Position numbers and translations under genes: made by a program | Assembly: GCF_039521565.1 (NCBI RefSeq) | Contig: NZ_BAAACP010000008.1 | Span: forward strand, 1 to 64,000 | DNA: 64,000 nucleotides | Direction of reading: 5' to 3' | DNA from: Paraclostridium tenue | Lineage (GTDB): Bacteria > Bacillota > Clostridia > Peptostreptococcales > Peptostreptococcaceae | Notes under the pieces: model-generated | The model's database searches: none | Seen by the model: only the letters and a program-made list of their open reading frames with translations | Told to the model about the DNA's origin: nothing | Shown: piece after piece, positions 50,955 through 60,941 of the stretch | Layout: the number at the start of each line of letters is the position of its first letter | How positions within the stretch are numbered: position 1 is the first letter of the stretch

Positions 50955-51419
50955 ATGAATTTAAAACCAGTTAAGTTTACTGAAGAATTGGCTAAGGAAA
51001 TAACTACTTGGAGGTATGAAGGAGAGTATGAGATATATAATTTGCCTTCATGGGATGAAATTATAAATAAGCAAATTTCTTTGTGTAAGAAAGAAAAAAG
51101 AAAAAATTTTATTGGATATTTGAATGAAGAAAAGAATTTAATTGGATTTGTAAATTTAGTAGATGAAGGTGATTCTGTATTTTTGGGAATAGGTGTTAAA
51201 CCTGAATATTGTGGTGTTGGAATAGGAAAGCAAATAATTAAGATGGCTTTAGATGAATGTAGTAAAAGATATGAAAATAAACCAATTATTTTAGAGGTTA
51301 GAAGTTGGAATAAAAGAGCTATTAAATGTTATGAATCTCAAGGTTTTAAAATAGTTAATATTAAAAAACAGGAAACCTATGCTGGGTTTGGTGAATTTTT
51401 TGTTATGAAGTATGAATAA
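50955..51419 (+). CDS. GNAT acetyltransferase
   Basis: A 154-residue protein: LGIGVKPEYCGVGIGKQIIK is the acetyl-CoA-binding motif A, followed by LEVRSWNKRAIKCYESQGF (motif B). The N-terminal EITTWRYEGEYEIYNLPSWD marks a small clostridial subgroup. TTAGGAGGAT precedes the ATG. Co-directional with the GNAT gene upstream; substrate unknown. Confidence 0.9.
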   Translation: MNLKPVKFTEELAKEITTWRYEGEYEIYNLPSWDEIINKQISLCKKEKRKNFIGYLNEEKNLIGFVNLVDEGDSVFLGIGVKPEYCGVGIGKQIIKMALDECSKRYENKPIILEVRSWNKRAIKCYESQGFKIVNIKKQETYAGFGEFFVMKYE

Positions 51420-51484
51420 AAGTAATTTAAATTTTAAAATATTATTATTAAAGATTATCAATCTTTTTAGTCATAGAATTTACT

Positions 51485-51531
51485 TTAACGTAATATATTT
51501 ATCACAAAAGGATACAAATATATCACGTTAA
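51485..51531 (+). promoter_or_regulatory. Operator of the DUF3796/XRE operon
   Basis: TTAACGTAATATATTT (51485-51500) and AAATATATCACGTTAA (51516-51531) form an inverted repeat with 15 of 16 positions matched, ending at the ribosome binding site. Confidence 0.65.
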
Positions 51532-51544
51532 GGAGAGGTTATTT

Positions 51545-51925
51545 ATGAAAAAAGGAAACTCAAATAAATATTTAGTTCTATTCGCATTATTCGGTTTTTT
51601 TGGATTTCGAGGATTTGCAGGTATAGATGGAGATCCTTCTGATTTATTATGGTTTGCTTCTTTGGGAAGTTTTTCTTATATTTGGTGGGCTAAATTGGAC
51701 CAATTTGAGGATGAACGTTTAAAGTTTAATAAATATAAGGCTGGTTCAATATCTTTTAGAATATGTATTCTACTAACATTTACATTAAGTGTATTAAGTT
51801 TTTTACAACCAAATTTAACATTTGAGTTATTTTGCAGATCACTATTATTAATAGTAGCATTAACTTTTGCGGCATCTGTCAATCTATGGGCATTTTTAAC
51901 TTATAGATTTGATATGAAATCATAA
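51545..51925 (+). CDS. DUF3796 membrane protein
   Basis: A 126-residue protein with about four membrane helices; the start FALFGFFGFRGFAGIDGDPS matches DUF3796 proteins, usually paired with a YozG-like regulator, as here (next gene, 5 bp away). AAGGAGAGG precedes the ATG. Function unknown. Confidence 0.8.
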   Translation: MKKGNSNKYLVLFALFGFFGFRGFAGIDGDPSDLLWFASLGSFSYIWWAKLDQFEDERLKFNKYKAGSISFRICILLTFTLSVLSFLQPNLTFELFCRSLLLIVALTFAASVNLWAFLTYRFDMKS

Positions 51926-51930
51926 AAACT

Positions 51931-52134
51931 ATGACAAATTTTACTAGCAATTTAAAAAAATATCGTCAGTTAAAGGAATTAACACAAGAAGAACTGGCTA
52001 CTAAGGTTAATGTTAGAAGGGAAACTATTGCTCGTTTAGAAAATGCTAAGTACAATCCTTCACTTGAATTAGCAGTTAAAATATCAAGGGAACTTGATAC
52101 ACCAATAGAAACTTTGTTTATATTTAATTTTTAA
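51931..52134 (+). CDS. Small XRE family regulator (YozG type)
   Basis: A 67-residue helix-turn-helix protein (NLKKYRQLKELTQEELATKV, NVRRETIARLENAKYNPSLE, DTPIETLFIF). It resembles the regulator at 20384. It should bind the inverted repeat upstream of the DUF3796 gene and control this two-gene operon. Confidence 0.9.
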   Translation: MTNFTSNLKKYRQLKELTQEELATKVNVRRETIARLENAKYNPSLELAVKISRELDTPIETLFIFNF

Positions 52135-52188
52135 ATTAGATTTTCATAAACAGAATATGTAATTATACATTTCACAATTTTAATAAAT

Positions 52189-52240
52189 AACTGTGCTCTA
52201 GTACTTATATATATTGAATCACTAGAGTACAGTTATTTTT
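52189..52240. terminator. Terminator of the DUF3796/XRE operon
   Basis: AACTGTGCTCTAGT and ACTAGAGTACAGTT arms, T run on the plus strand. Confidence 0.8.
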
Positions 52241-52368
52241 ATTTAAAATTCAACTGATGGTTAAAAAAACTAAACTATTACTTAACTAAAGTTCCATTGT
52301 CTAGATATTTACAAATATATATAATTTAAAATATAAGATAAAAATCTATAAATTCAAAAGGAGATAGT

Positions 52369-53436
52369 ATGAAATTGCATATTGGGGAAGTTATATATAA
52401 ATTAAGAAAAGAAAAAGGTGTAACACAAGAGGTTTTTGCCAACACAGTAGGAGTATCTGTAGCAGCTGTATCAAAATGGGAAAATGAAAATTCCTATCCA
52501 GATATAACTATGCTACCTTCAATAGCTAGATTTTTTAATACTACAATAGATAAGCTTTTAAGCTATGAAATAGAAATCTCTAATGAAGAAGTTATGGAAC
52601 TTGTAAAAAAATGTTCAACTATATTTGAGAAAGATAGTGTTGAAAATGCAATAAAGGCTTGCGAAGATTATATAAGACTGTATCCAAATAATATGTTTTT
52701 AAAGTTTAGAATAGGTTCTTTATATATGATGTCTTTAGCTAGTGCCACTAACGAAGATGAAGCAAATATTATGATTAATAAGGCTATATAATTACTAGAA
52801 ACATCTTCTAAAAGTGATATACAGGAAATAAGTGAAACTTCAAAGTATATATTAAGCTCTTTATATACTATGAATAAGCAAGAAGATAAGGCAGAAGAAG
52901 TTTTGTTGAGTTTACCTAAGGTGAATATGGATAGAGAAGATATGTTGATTGGATTATATATTAATCAAGGTAAATATGATAAAGCAAAAAAGAGTTTAAG
53001 AGATTTGACATATAAAAAAATAAGTAATCTAATAACTTCTTTAGATTGGTATGTTAGTATAGCTTACAAGGAAGATAATATATCAAAAGTTAAGGATATT
53101 TTAGACCTTAAAGATAAACTTATAGAAATATTTGACTTAGAAGATGTGTATGGAACTAGTAGAAATTTAATGTTTGCTGATTTGTATGCAAAAGAAAAAA
53201 ACATAGAAAAGACTTTAGATTATATTGAAAATATTGTAGAAAATTTAAATAAAGATTATAACTTTAATAATCATTTACTATTTGATGGAATAGAGTTATT
53301 CAAAGGAGTTCAGTCTAAAGGATATCTTGTATTAAGTCTAAAAAAGCTACTAATAAATGATGAGAGATATGAATTCATAAAGGAAAATGAAAGATATAAA
53401 AATATAGTTAAAAATTTAGAATGCATAAGTCTGTAA
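52369..53436 (+). pseudogene. XRE-TPR regulator interrupted by an in-frame stop
   Basis: The first 140 codons encode an XRE domain (IGEVIYKLRKEKGVTQEVFA, WENENSYPDITMLPSIARFF) and the start of tetratricopeptide-like helices. TAA at 52789-52791 interrupts the frame, which then continues with LLETSSKSDIQEISETSKYI and helical repeats to 53436. The full product would be about 355 residues. Homologues in this group usually have Glu or another residue at that position. AAAGGAGA precedes the ATG. Confidence 0.8.
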
Positions 53437-53540
53437 TAATATATGTTTTGGTACATATCTAGATTATTATGAGAAGACTAGGGATTTAATTTATATAAAA
53501 ATAAATAATGCAACAGTATTTGCATTTGAAGAAAATGATA

Positions 53541-53571
53541 AAAAAGTCGTGTTATAAGCACGACCTTTTTA
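53541..53571 (+). terminator. Terminator
   Basis: AAAAAGTCGTG and CACGACCTTTTT arms. Just before it, a frame without a start (RDLIYIKINNATVFAFEEND KKVVL) may be another small remnant. Confidence 0.75.
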
Positions 53572-53649
53572 TCTACTTAAAAGCATCAACACCAACGAGA
53601 TATTTAAAAAGATACAGTTATTGCCTGAGAAATAAACATTTTCATGATA

Positions 53650-55116
53650 CTAATTATTTTGGATTTTAAAAATATTTTCCAATAAATCTATTAAAAATAT
53701 ATAAAATCTTTCTACTGACTCTATATCAATATGTTCATTAATTGTATGAACATCAAATATATTAGGACCAAAACTTATTATCTCAACATCACTTGGTAAT
53801 TTTTCTTTAAATACTCCACACTCCAACCCAGCATGCAATGCATTTACTATAGGATTTATATTAAATAATTTTTTATATATTTCTACGCTTAAATCTTTTA
53901 TTTTTGAATTTGAATTATATGCCCACTCTGGGTATTCTGCATATTTGTTAGTTTCAAATCCCATAATTTCACTTATAATTTCAATTTTATTTATAATTTC
54001 ATATAATTTACTTCTTAATGAACTTCTTAAATCCATTTTAAACTCTATTTTATTACTTTCTGTTTTTATTATTCCTAAATTTATACTACTTTCAACCAAT
54101 CCATCAATATCTTCACTCATTGTTTGTATTCCATCTGGAAGTAATACTAAAAAATCTATTACTTTATTTGTTATTTCTTTAGTAAATTGATTTTTTTTAT
54201 TTTCAAAAGTTATTTCATCTATATTTATAAATAAATTTTCAGATTTATATTCATTCATAAATGTTTCTTTAATTTTTAGGCATTTTTCTTTAACAATATT
54301 TTTGTCACATTCACTTATACTGATTATAGAACAACAAACGTTTGGTATAGAATTATATTTATCGCCTCCGTCAATTGAAATTATATTAATATCAATTTCT
54401 TTTTTTAATTCAAATAGTAATCTTGCCATTAATTTATTTGCATTTGCTCTTTTTCTATCAGCTTGTATTCCTGAGTGTCCTCCCAATAATCCTCCAATTT
54501 CTATTTTATATGTAGGATTTTTAATTTCTTCAAACTCTAATAATAATTCTGAGTCCATTAAAATTCCACCAGCACATCCTAATGTAAATACTCCTTCTTC
54601 TTCTGAGTCAATATTTAAAAGAATTTTACCTTCTAATAAATTTGTATCTAAATTTTGTGCTCCATTCATAGTTGTTTCTTCTTCAGTAGTAAAAACAAAT
54701 TCTAATTTAGGATGTTTTATATCATCTGAATCTAATATTGCTAATCCGTATGCAATAGCGATTCCATTATCTCCACCTAGTGTTGTATTATTTGCATATA
54801 AATACTTATTATCTACTAATTTTAATTCCAAAGGATCACTTGTAAAATCATGATTACTATCATTTGATTTTACACATACCATATCCATATGACCTTGAAT
54901 TATGACAGGTGGCAAATCTTCATATCCCTTTGTTGCATCTTTTTTTATTATTATATTAAAAGAACTATCTTGTATTACGTCTAAATTCCTATCTTTAGCA
55001 AATTTTAAAAGATAATTACTTATATTTTTTTCATTTCCAGAATTACGCGGTATCATTGATATTTGTTTAAAGAAATAAAATACTTTTTCAGATTTTAAGT
55101 TTTTAATTAGCTCCAT
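53650..55116 (-). CDS. pepD: Aminoacyl-histidine dipeptidase (PepD)
   Basis: A 488-residue M20/M28-type zinc peptidase. IIQGHMDMVC (metal His and Asp), TLGGDNGIAIAY, TTEEETTMNGAQ (catalytic Glu pair) and the C-terminal ALHAGLECGVF are characteristic of PepD, which splits dipeptides such as carnosine and Xaa-His in the cytosol. ATG 55116 has GGAGGG; an upstream TTG overlaps the ribosome binding site. Monocistronic. Confidence 0.93.
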   Translation of the reverse strand: MELIKNLKSEKVFYFFKQISMIPRNSGNEKNISNYLLKFAKDRNLDVIQDSSFNIIIKKDATKGYEDLPPVIIQGHMDMVCVKSNDSNHDFTSDPLELKLVDNKYLYANNTTLGGDNGIAIAYGLAILDSDDIKHPKLEFVFTTEEETTMNGAQNLDTNLLEGKILLNIDSEEEGVFTLGCAGGILMDSELLLEFEEIKNPTYKIEIGGLLGGHSGIQADRKRANANKLMARLLFELKKEIDINIISIDGGDKYNSIPNVCCSIISISECDKNIVKEKCLKIKETFMNEYKSENLFINIDEITFENKKNQFTKEITNKVIDFLVLLPDGIQTMSEDIDGLVESSINLGIIKTESNKIEFKMDLRSSLRSKLYEIINKIEIISEIMGFETNKYAEYPEWAYNSNSKIKDLSVEIYKKLFNINPIVNALHAGLECGVFKEKLPSDVEIISFGPNIFDVHTINEHIDIESVERFYIFLIDLLENIFKIQNN

Positions 55117-55287
55117 TATTATTCCCTCCAATTTGATAATCCTTAGTTAAGTTTATACTAACATTAAATGAAAAAGTTTTAAATAGTGACTCAATTAATA
55201 TAAAAAATTTCTAAAATATATTGTAGAAAGAAAAATAACCTGCTACATTTTAATTATCAAAAGATAATATAAAGGGGAATGTTGGGG

Positions 55288-56676
55288 ATGGGAATTAAAA
55301 AAATTATACCTATGATAATAGTATCGCTATCAATAGGTATATTAACAGGATGCACAGAAACAAAAACAAAAAGTACACAAATAAATGTACTTGCAACAAC
55401 AGACTTACATGGGTCCGTTCCATATAACATGGCACAGAACATAAGAAAAGAAAGAGAAAATGATCCAAACATATCATTAGTAGATGCAGGAGATTTTTTT
55501 GATAGTGATAGTGGTGGAGCTATGGATAAATATTTTAGTGATAGGCGTAGTAAGAAGCAAACTGAAATCGTTACGTTTGAAAATAAGTATGTAGAGTTTC
55601 CACTAGCAAATGATATGAATGAAGTAGGCTATGATGCAGTAGTACTTGGGAATCATGAATTTGTATCAAATAATAAATTTCATTTAGATAATATGATATC
55701 TGACTTTGAAAAAAATAATATAGATGTATTATCAGCAAATACTTATAAACAAAATGGTGAAAGCTACACAAAACCATATATTATAAAACAAATAGACACT
55801 GAATATGGACAAGTTAAGTTAGGTATATTAGGGCTTACTATAAAAGAAGTCAATGAGGGTGAACCTGGAGACGAAAAACGAGACTTAAAAGATATAGAGA
55901 GTTATGCTGGAAAGTTATATATGAATGACTTAGTTGAAGATGCCAAGAAATGGACAAAGATAATGAAAGAAAAAGAAAATCCAGATATAATAGTTGCGGT
56001 AGCACATAGTGGAGAAAAACCCAAAAAGCCTAAACATCCAGGTAATAGAATACAAGAATTGGCACAAGAATTAGATGGAATAGATGCAATAGTTGCAGGT
56101 CATACTCATACAGCTTTTGAACAACATGACTATAAAAATAAAAGTGGTGAAAATGTAATAGTAACACAGCCTGGAAAACATGGAGAATGTATATCTAAAA
56201 TAACTTTTGAATTAGAAAAAGATAAAGAAAAGTGGAGAGTAAAAGACAAGTATGTTAAGCTAACAGAGTTCGAAAAAGATAAAAGTTATGATTATGCAGG
56301 TGAACTAGTGTATAAAATTGCAGATATAAAGAGGGGAACAAAAGAGATAAATTTAAAAGAAATAACTCCATTTGAATGGGATAGGGCATATGTATTTGAC
56401 AAAAACACGACAATAGAAGAAATATATAAAAATGTAGGATATAAGTGGAAAAGTTTAGCCCAGCAGGAAAAAGGATATGAACCTCAAATGGTATTTATGA
56501 AAGATGAAAAAGTTGTATCTTATTTAATTGGAGATAAAGATAAAATAGGGATTAGTATGAAGTTTGATAAATCAAATTATAAAGATGGTATTATAGAAAT
56601 TGAGCCCAATAAGAATGATAAGTTTAGTGTTAAAAAAGGACAAGAAGATTTTGAAACTCATTTAACTTATATATAG
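55288..56676 (+). CDS. Chimeric lipoprotein: 5'-nucleotidase-type phosphoesterase plus extra domain
   Basis: A 462-residue lipoprotein (lipobox ILTGC near residue 20). The metallophosphoesterase domain has LATTDLHG, VDAGDFFD, LGNHEF, VAVAHSG and AGHTHT, as in UshA/CpdB-type enzymes that remove phosphate from nucleotides outside the cell. The usual 5'-nucleotidase C-terminal domain is missing; after residue about 350 comes a different domain (LKEITPFEWDRAYVFDKNTT, YKNVGYKW, QMVFMKDEKVVSYLIG) that I know as a stand-alone module in small Firmicute lipoproteins. ATG 55288 preferred. Confidence 0.85.
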   Translation: MGIKKIIPMIIVSLSIGILTGCTETKTKSTQINVLATTDLHGSVPYNMAQNIRKERENDPNISLVDAGDFFDSDSGGAMDKYFSDRRSKKQTEIVTFENKYVEFPLANDMNEVGYDAVVLGNHEFVSNNKFHLDNMISDFEKNNIDVLSANTYKQNGESYTKPYIIKQIDTEYGQVKLGILGLTIKEVNEGEPGDEKRDLKDIESYAGKLYMNDLVEDAKKWTKIMKEKENPDIIVAVAHSGEKPKKPKHPGNRIQELAQELDGIDAIVAGHTHTAFEQHDYKNKSGENVIVTQPGKHGECISKITFELEKDKEKWRVKDKYVKLTEFEKDKSYDYAGELVYKIADIKRGTKEINLKEITPFEWDRAYVFDKNTTIEEIYKNVGYKWKSLAQQEKGYEPQMVFMKDEKVVSYLIGDKDKIGISMKFDKSNYKDGIIEIEPNKNDKFSVKKGQEDFETHLTYI

Positions 56677-56702
56677 AAATAAATAGACAATTGTAATAAT
56701 GA

Positions 56703-57006
56703 AAAAAATGTATATATTTCACTAACAATGAACTATATGAACTTGAATTACATGAAGGAAAAATACTAAATTAAATCCATTCACTAAAAATTAAACCTAC
56801 AGACAATTTGATTGCGTATGATAAGAAGGATAAAATGCTAGATAATCTTATTAAATATGAAAATAGTATAAATCGTGTGAAAGAAGACCAGTTTGCAATA
56901 GATTATGTTAAAAGTAACTGATAATTCTTTTGATGAAAATTACTATAATATAAAAATTGAAACAGCCTATACAAAGGAACAGTTTAAATTTGTAAAGGAT
57001 TACTAA
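56703..57006 (+). pseudogene. Decayed gene of unknown family
   Basis: One frame reads FTNNELYELELHEGKILN, a stop, then IHSLKIKPTDNLIAYDKKDK and MLDNLIKYENSINRVKEDQF up to a double stop near 56918; a shifted frame continues VTDNSFDENYYNIKIETAYT, KEQFKFVKDY and ends at 57006. At least one nonsense change and one frameshift. No start found. Family not recognised. Confidence 0.5.
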
Positions 57007-57012
57007 AATAAT

Positions 57013-57038
57013 GAGCATTGATAGATGATGCTCTTTTT
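57013..57038 (+). terminator. Terminator after the decayed gene
   Basis: GAGCAT and ATGCTC arms around a short loop, then T run. Confidence 0.7.
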
Positions 57039-57494
57039 AGTGTTAAAAAAGTATCGATTTATTTGACGATTATTTTTTATAATATATTAAAAAACGTTAT
57101 AACACAATGAATAGACGGTATTTTAATGATATTATTTTAAAACTTATTGAAAATACTACTATAATTTTGTTTTGCAATTTATTAAGTTTGTGTGGTTGAA
57201 TTTTGTTTTAACTTAGAATTAATAATTTTGATAGAAAACTAATATTCAAAAACTAGACTAGGTTAGTTTGAATATTTAATTTGATTACTATATTTTGTAG
57301 TAATTTTTAAAACAGACTATATATAAATTACAGATTTGATATTTTATAGCTATTATAAATATGCTGTTAGTATTGTTTTTAACTTAGATAGATGTTAAAA
57401 ATTTGAATGAAAAAGATAGATACATGTCGTATAATATATTATGGAAATAAATGTAAATTTATTAAAAATATATAAAAATCTAAGAGGTGTAGTT
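57039..57494. other. Upstream region of the HD/HSP90-like gene
   Basis: About 455 bp of very AT-rich DNA with no convincing open frame, hairpin or clear sigma-A promoter that I can identify. The length suggests it could contain regulatory sites or a decayed gene. Confidence 0.4.
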
Positions 57495-60400
57495 ATGAAT
57501 GAGAGATATAAGGGAAATGAAACTTATTGGAGCGAATATTCATTAGTAGAACATTTAAAGAATACATGTAGCAAAGATGAAAAATATAAAAATTTATATG
57601 CAGTATGGACGCTAGACCAAGAAACACACGCTAGAGCTTTATCTGCTATTTATTATAATTTCCCTCATTATAGTATGCATGGAGAAAGTCATTCATTAAG
57701 TATTATAAATAAAATAGAAATGTTATTAGGTGAAGATAGAATAAGATCACTTAGTCCAACAGATACATTTTTAATATTAGAAAGTGCATATTTACATGAT
57801 ATAGGAATGATAGTTTCACAAAAAGAGCTATTAGAAGAATGGAAAAAACCAAGCTTTGAACGTTTTTTGAAAAATTTAGAAGAAAATAATTCTGATGTAT
57901 ATATAGTTGAAGCAGCTAAATATTTACTTGAAATGCAAAAAAGCGAAACCCCTTTTAAGGATAATGATTGGCCAGTTAAAGTAAGACGTTATGTTACGGC
58001 AATAAGTTCTGAATATTATAGAGGAAAACATAGTGTCAGAAGTGCGGACTTTATAAAAGAAGGGTCTAGTATTGGGTTAAATTCTAATTATAACAAGTTA
58101 ATACCAAATAGATTAATTGTATTATTACAAAAAATTGCTATATCTCATGGAACTAACTTTGAAGATAGTTTTAATGAATTAGAACAATTTGACAATGGTA
58201 TTGGAACCGATGTCATTCATCCTAGATTTATAGCTAGTTTACTAAGATTAGGAGATTTACTTGATTTAGATGATGGAAGGTTTAATGAGGTATTTGAAAA
58301 AGTTGAGTATTTTCCAGATTCATCTAAAGCACATAAAGAAAAACATAAATCTATTACACTATTTTTAGTATCTCCTGAAAAAATACAAGTATCTGCAGTA
58401 TGTAAAGATCCAAATTCATATAGAGAAACGAGAGCGTGGTTTGACTGGCTTAAAGAAGAAGTGAAAAATTTAAGTAGTAGATGGTCTGATATTGTGCCTA
58501 AAGGGTTTAAAGGAGGGCCTCCAAGTTTAGGGAATATAAAACTAACTATGGAAGGTTCAGAAAATATAAAAGAGCAATTAGATTTACAATCTAATATAGA
58601 TCCCCAAAGAGCATTTGAGTTAATTGAAGGACAAGGTATATATTCAGATAAACTTATTTTTATAAGAGAATTAATACAAAATGCAATGGATGCAACAAAG
58701 ATTCAAATGTGGAAAGATATAAGGTATGGTAAGTATGATGGTGTTAGTCAAGATTTACTAGGGATAGATGAAGTTAGGTTAAAAGAAATAAAAAATAAGA
58801 AAGACTTTGAATTCCCAAGTGATCTTCCAGAAAAAATAAAAAGATATTATCCTATAAATATTTCTATCGATTATGATGAAGATAAAGAGGAACTTGAATT
58901 TACTATAGAAGATAGAGGGTGTGGAATAAATATAAATGATTTAAAACGCATGGAAAAGGTTGGAGGTAGTTGGAATCAAGATAGGGAATTGATCAAACTT
59001 ATAGATGAAATGCCTGAATTTTTACAACCAACAGGTAATTTTGGAATAGGATTACATTCAGTTTTTTTAGTAACCGATGAATTGGAAATAAAAACAAAAT
59101 CGGAAGATGATATAGGATATGATTTAACTTTTGTATCTAGAAGAAAAAATGGATATATAACTGTTAAGGAATATAAAGAAAAAAAGATAATAGGAACTAA
59201 AATAACTTTGAGAATAAAAGGTAAAGCCAAAATAGGAGATTGTATAAATTCAATTGATATTGATTGTCTAAGTAAAATTTATGATATTCAAAAAAATTTT
59301 GATATTTTTGAAAAAAATTTAGATAAACAGTTAGTGGATAGCCAGATTGTTCTTTATACAGAAGAAACACTTGATAATATGCAAATGCTTGATATATATA
59401 TAAATAAAAATAGGTATAGCAAACATGAGATAAATCCAAGTGAAATGGATAATAATACATACATAGATCAGAAAATAGATGAATATGCTACTTTTAAAAA
59501 AAGAAGTACAAAACTAATGGATATAGAAATAAGTGATAAAAAAGAAGGTATAAAAGTAATAGTACAAGGGCTAGATGAGGAACAGGGGTATCATAGGTAC
59601 GATGATACTTTTAATTTTAAAGGTATATATTGTAAAGAGCCGAGACAGTTTGGATTAAGATTTTTTTGTTATAACATAAGTATATATAAAGGTAAAACTA
59701 AAGATATATTGGGAGTATCTAGAGATTGTATAAATAAAGAGAAATTAAAAAATATAAGAAATCGAATAGAACTAGAATTGATGCCTGAAATAATGAAAAA
59801 ATTAGGCGAAAGTATATGTTGCTTAGACTCATTAGATAAACTAGATGAATTAGGAAATAAAAAAATATCAATGTTTTTATTTGCATATAAAAAATATACA
59901 GGGGATTATTTAGAATTTAAAAATATTGATATCTCCAAAAAAATTATTATGGGGGAACTACATAAAATAGTGGATGATGAAAAAATAAAGAGTGAAAAAA
60001 TATGCTATAAGGAGCTAATTAATATTAAGAAGATTATATGCATTGAAACTAGATATGTAATTAATTCATTAAATCATGATGAGATTTACGATATAAGTAA
60101 AGAAAAGTATAGTGATATTAATTATATATGTTCGAAATATAACTATGAATTCGATCGTGAATTATATTTACATATAAAACAAAACTTTTGTATACATACA
60201 ATTTTAGAATTTGTTGAAGATAAAGTTATAATATTAAGGGTGAGAAATAATCAAAATTTTATAAATTTTTCAGAAAAAAAATATAGAGAGAGATACATGA
60301 AATCAATTATTAACCTTAATTCAAGACATCTTATACCTCCAATAAAATCTATTAAAAGTAATGCTTATAAAATATTATATGTAAATATACATAAGAATAA

Positions 60401-60791
60401 ATTGTCAATAAATCATATAGGTGATGTACCGGTAAAATATGATAAATTTATCATATCACCTTTATACAATGTACCAGAAGGTTATTTTTTAGAAAGAGAT
60501 ATTGATTATATTATAGAATTCTTAAAAAGATACAGATTTTTCAATGAATTAATAGATTGTGTAGCTGAAAACTCATTAGAAAAAGAAAATTACATAGGGA
60601 AGGATATAAAAGCAGACATTGAAAATGCATATAGAGAATTTATACAAGAATGTATAGACGCTGTAAAAAGTTGTGAAATTGAAGATGAAGAAATTAATAC
60701 TGAAAAAATCGAATGTGAGAATATAATAGAATCAGAGAAAGATATTTCTGGTGAAGAGGTGGCTTTAACAGTAGGAACTGTTGAAGTATAG
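57495..60791 (+). CDS. HD-domain protein with HSP90-like ATPase
   Basis: A 1098-residue cytosolic protein starting at ATG 57495 (AAGAGGTG). Residues about 20-290 form an HD-type domain: HGESH (62-66), YLHDIG (H101, D102) and LLRLGDLLDLDDGR. Residues about 370-600 form a GHKL ATPase of the HSP90/HATPase_c_3 type: ELIQNAMDAT (N box, about 391), EDRGCGI (about 472) and GNFGIGLHSVF (about 513). The remaining 500 residues are unassigned; the tail is acidic. The next gene encodes a 2TM SLATT-like protein. Nucleotide-acting HD plus ATPase plus membrane effector suggests anti-phage or stress defence; inferred. Confidence 0.78.
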   Translation: MNERYKGNETYWSEYSLVEHLKNTCSKDEKYKNLYAVWTLDQETHARALSAIYYNFPHYSMHGESHSLSIINKIEMLLGEDRIRSLSPTDTFLILESAYLHDIGMIVSQKELLEEWKKPSFERFLKNLEENNSDVYIVEAAKYLLEMQKSETPFKDNDWPVKVRRYVTAISSEYYRGKHSVRSADFIKEGSSIGLNSNYNKLIPNRLIVLLQKIAISHGTNFEDSFNELEQFDNGIGTDVIHPRFIASLLRLGDLLDLDDGRFNEVFEKVEYFPDSSKAHKEKHKSITLFLVSPEKIQVSAVCKDPNSYRETRAWFDWLKEEVKNLSSRWSDIVPKGFKGGPPSLGNIKLTMEGSENIKEQLDLQSNIDPQRAFELIEGQGIYSDKLIFIRELIQNAMDATKIQMWKDIRYGKYDGVSQDLLGIDEVRLKEIKNKKDFEFPSDLPEKIKRYYPINISIDYDEDKEELEFTIEDRGCGININDLKRMEKVGGSWNQDRELIKLIDEMPEFLQPTGNFGIGLHSVFLVTDELEIKTKSEDDIGYDLTFVSRRKNGYITVKEYKEKKIIGTKITLRIKGKAKIGDCINSIDIDCLSKIYDIQKNFDIFEKNLDKQLVDSQIVLYTEETLDNMQMLDIYINKNRYSKHEINPSEMDNNTYIDQKIDEYATFKKRSTKLMDIEISDKKEGIKVIVQGLDEEQGYHRYDDTFNFKGIYCKEPRQFGLRFFCYNISIYKGKTKDILGVSRDCINKEKLKNIRNRIELELMPEIMKKLGESICCLDSLDKLDELGNKKISMFLFAYKKYTGDYLEFKNIDISKKIIMGELHKIVDDEKIKSEKICYKELINIKKIICIETRYVINSLNHDEIYDISKEKYSDINYICSKYNYEFDRELYLHIKQNFCIHTILEFVEDKVIILRVRNNQNFINFSEKKYRERYMKSIINLNSRHLIPPIKSIKSNAYKILYVNIHKNKLSINHIGDVPVKYDKFIISPLYNVPEGYFLERDIDYIIEFLKRYRFFNELIDCVAENSLEKENYIGKDIKADIENAYREFIQECIDAVKSCEIEDEEINTEKIECENIIESEKDISGEEVALTVGTVEV

Positions 60792-60859
60792 TGATAAATA
60801 GATATTTGACATATATTTATAATGTTTGTATCATTCAAATATTATAATTTAAAATTTAT

Positions 60860-60907
60860 TAAAGTAGTTACACTATATTTAACTTAGATGTGTAGCTACT
60901 TTTATTG
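60860..60907 (+). terminator. Hairpin between the HD/HSP90-like and SLATT genes
   Basis: AAAGTAGTTACAC and GTGTAGCTACTTTT arms with one mismatch and a modest T-rich end. It may limit read-through into the membrane-protein gene and so keep the effector low. Confidence 0.6.
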
Positions 60908-60941
60908 TTAAAAAATTGAATAAATTAATAGGGAGTATGAA

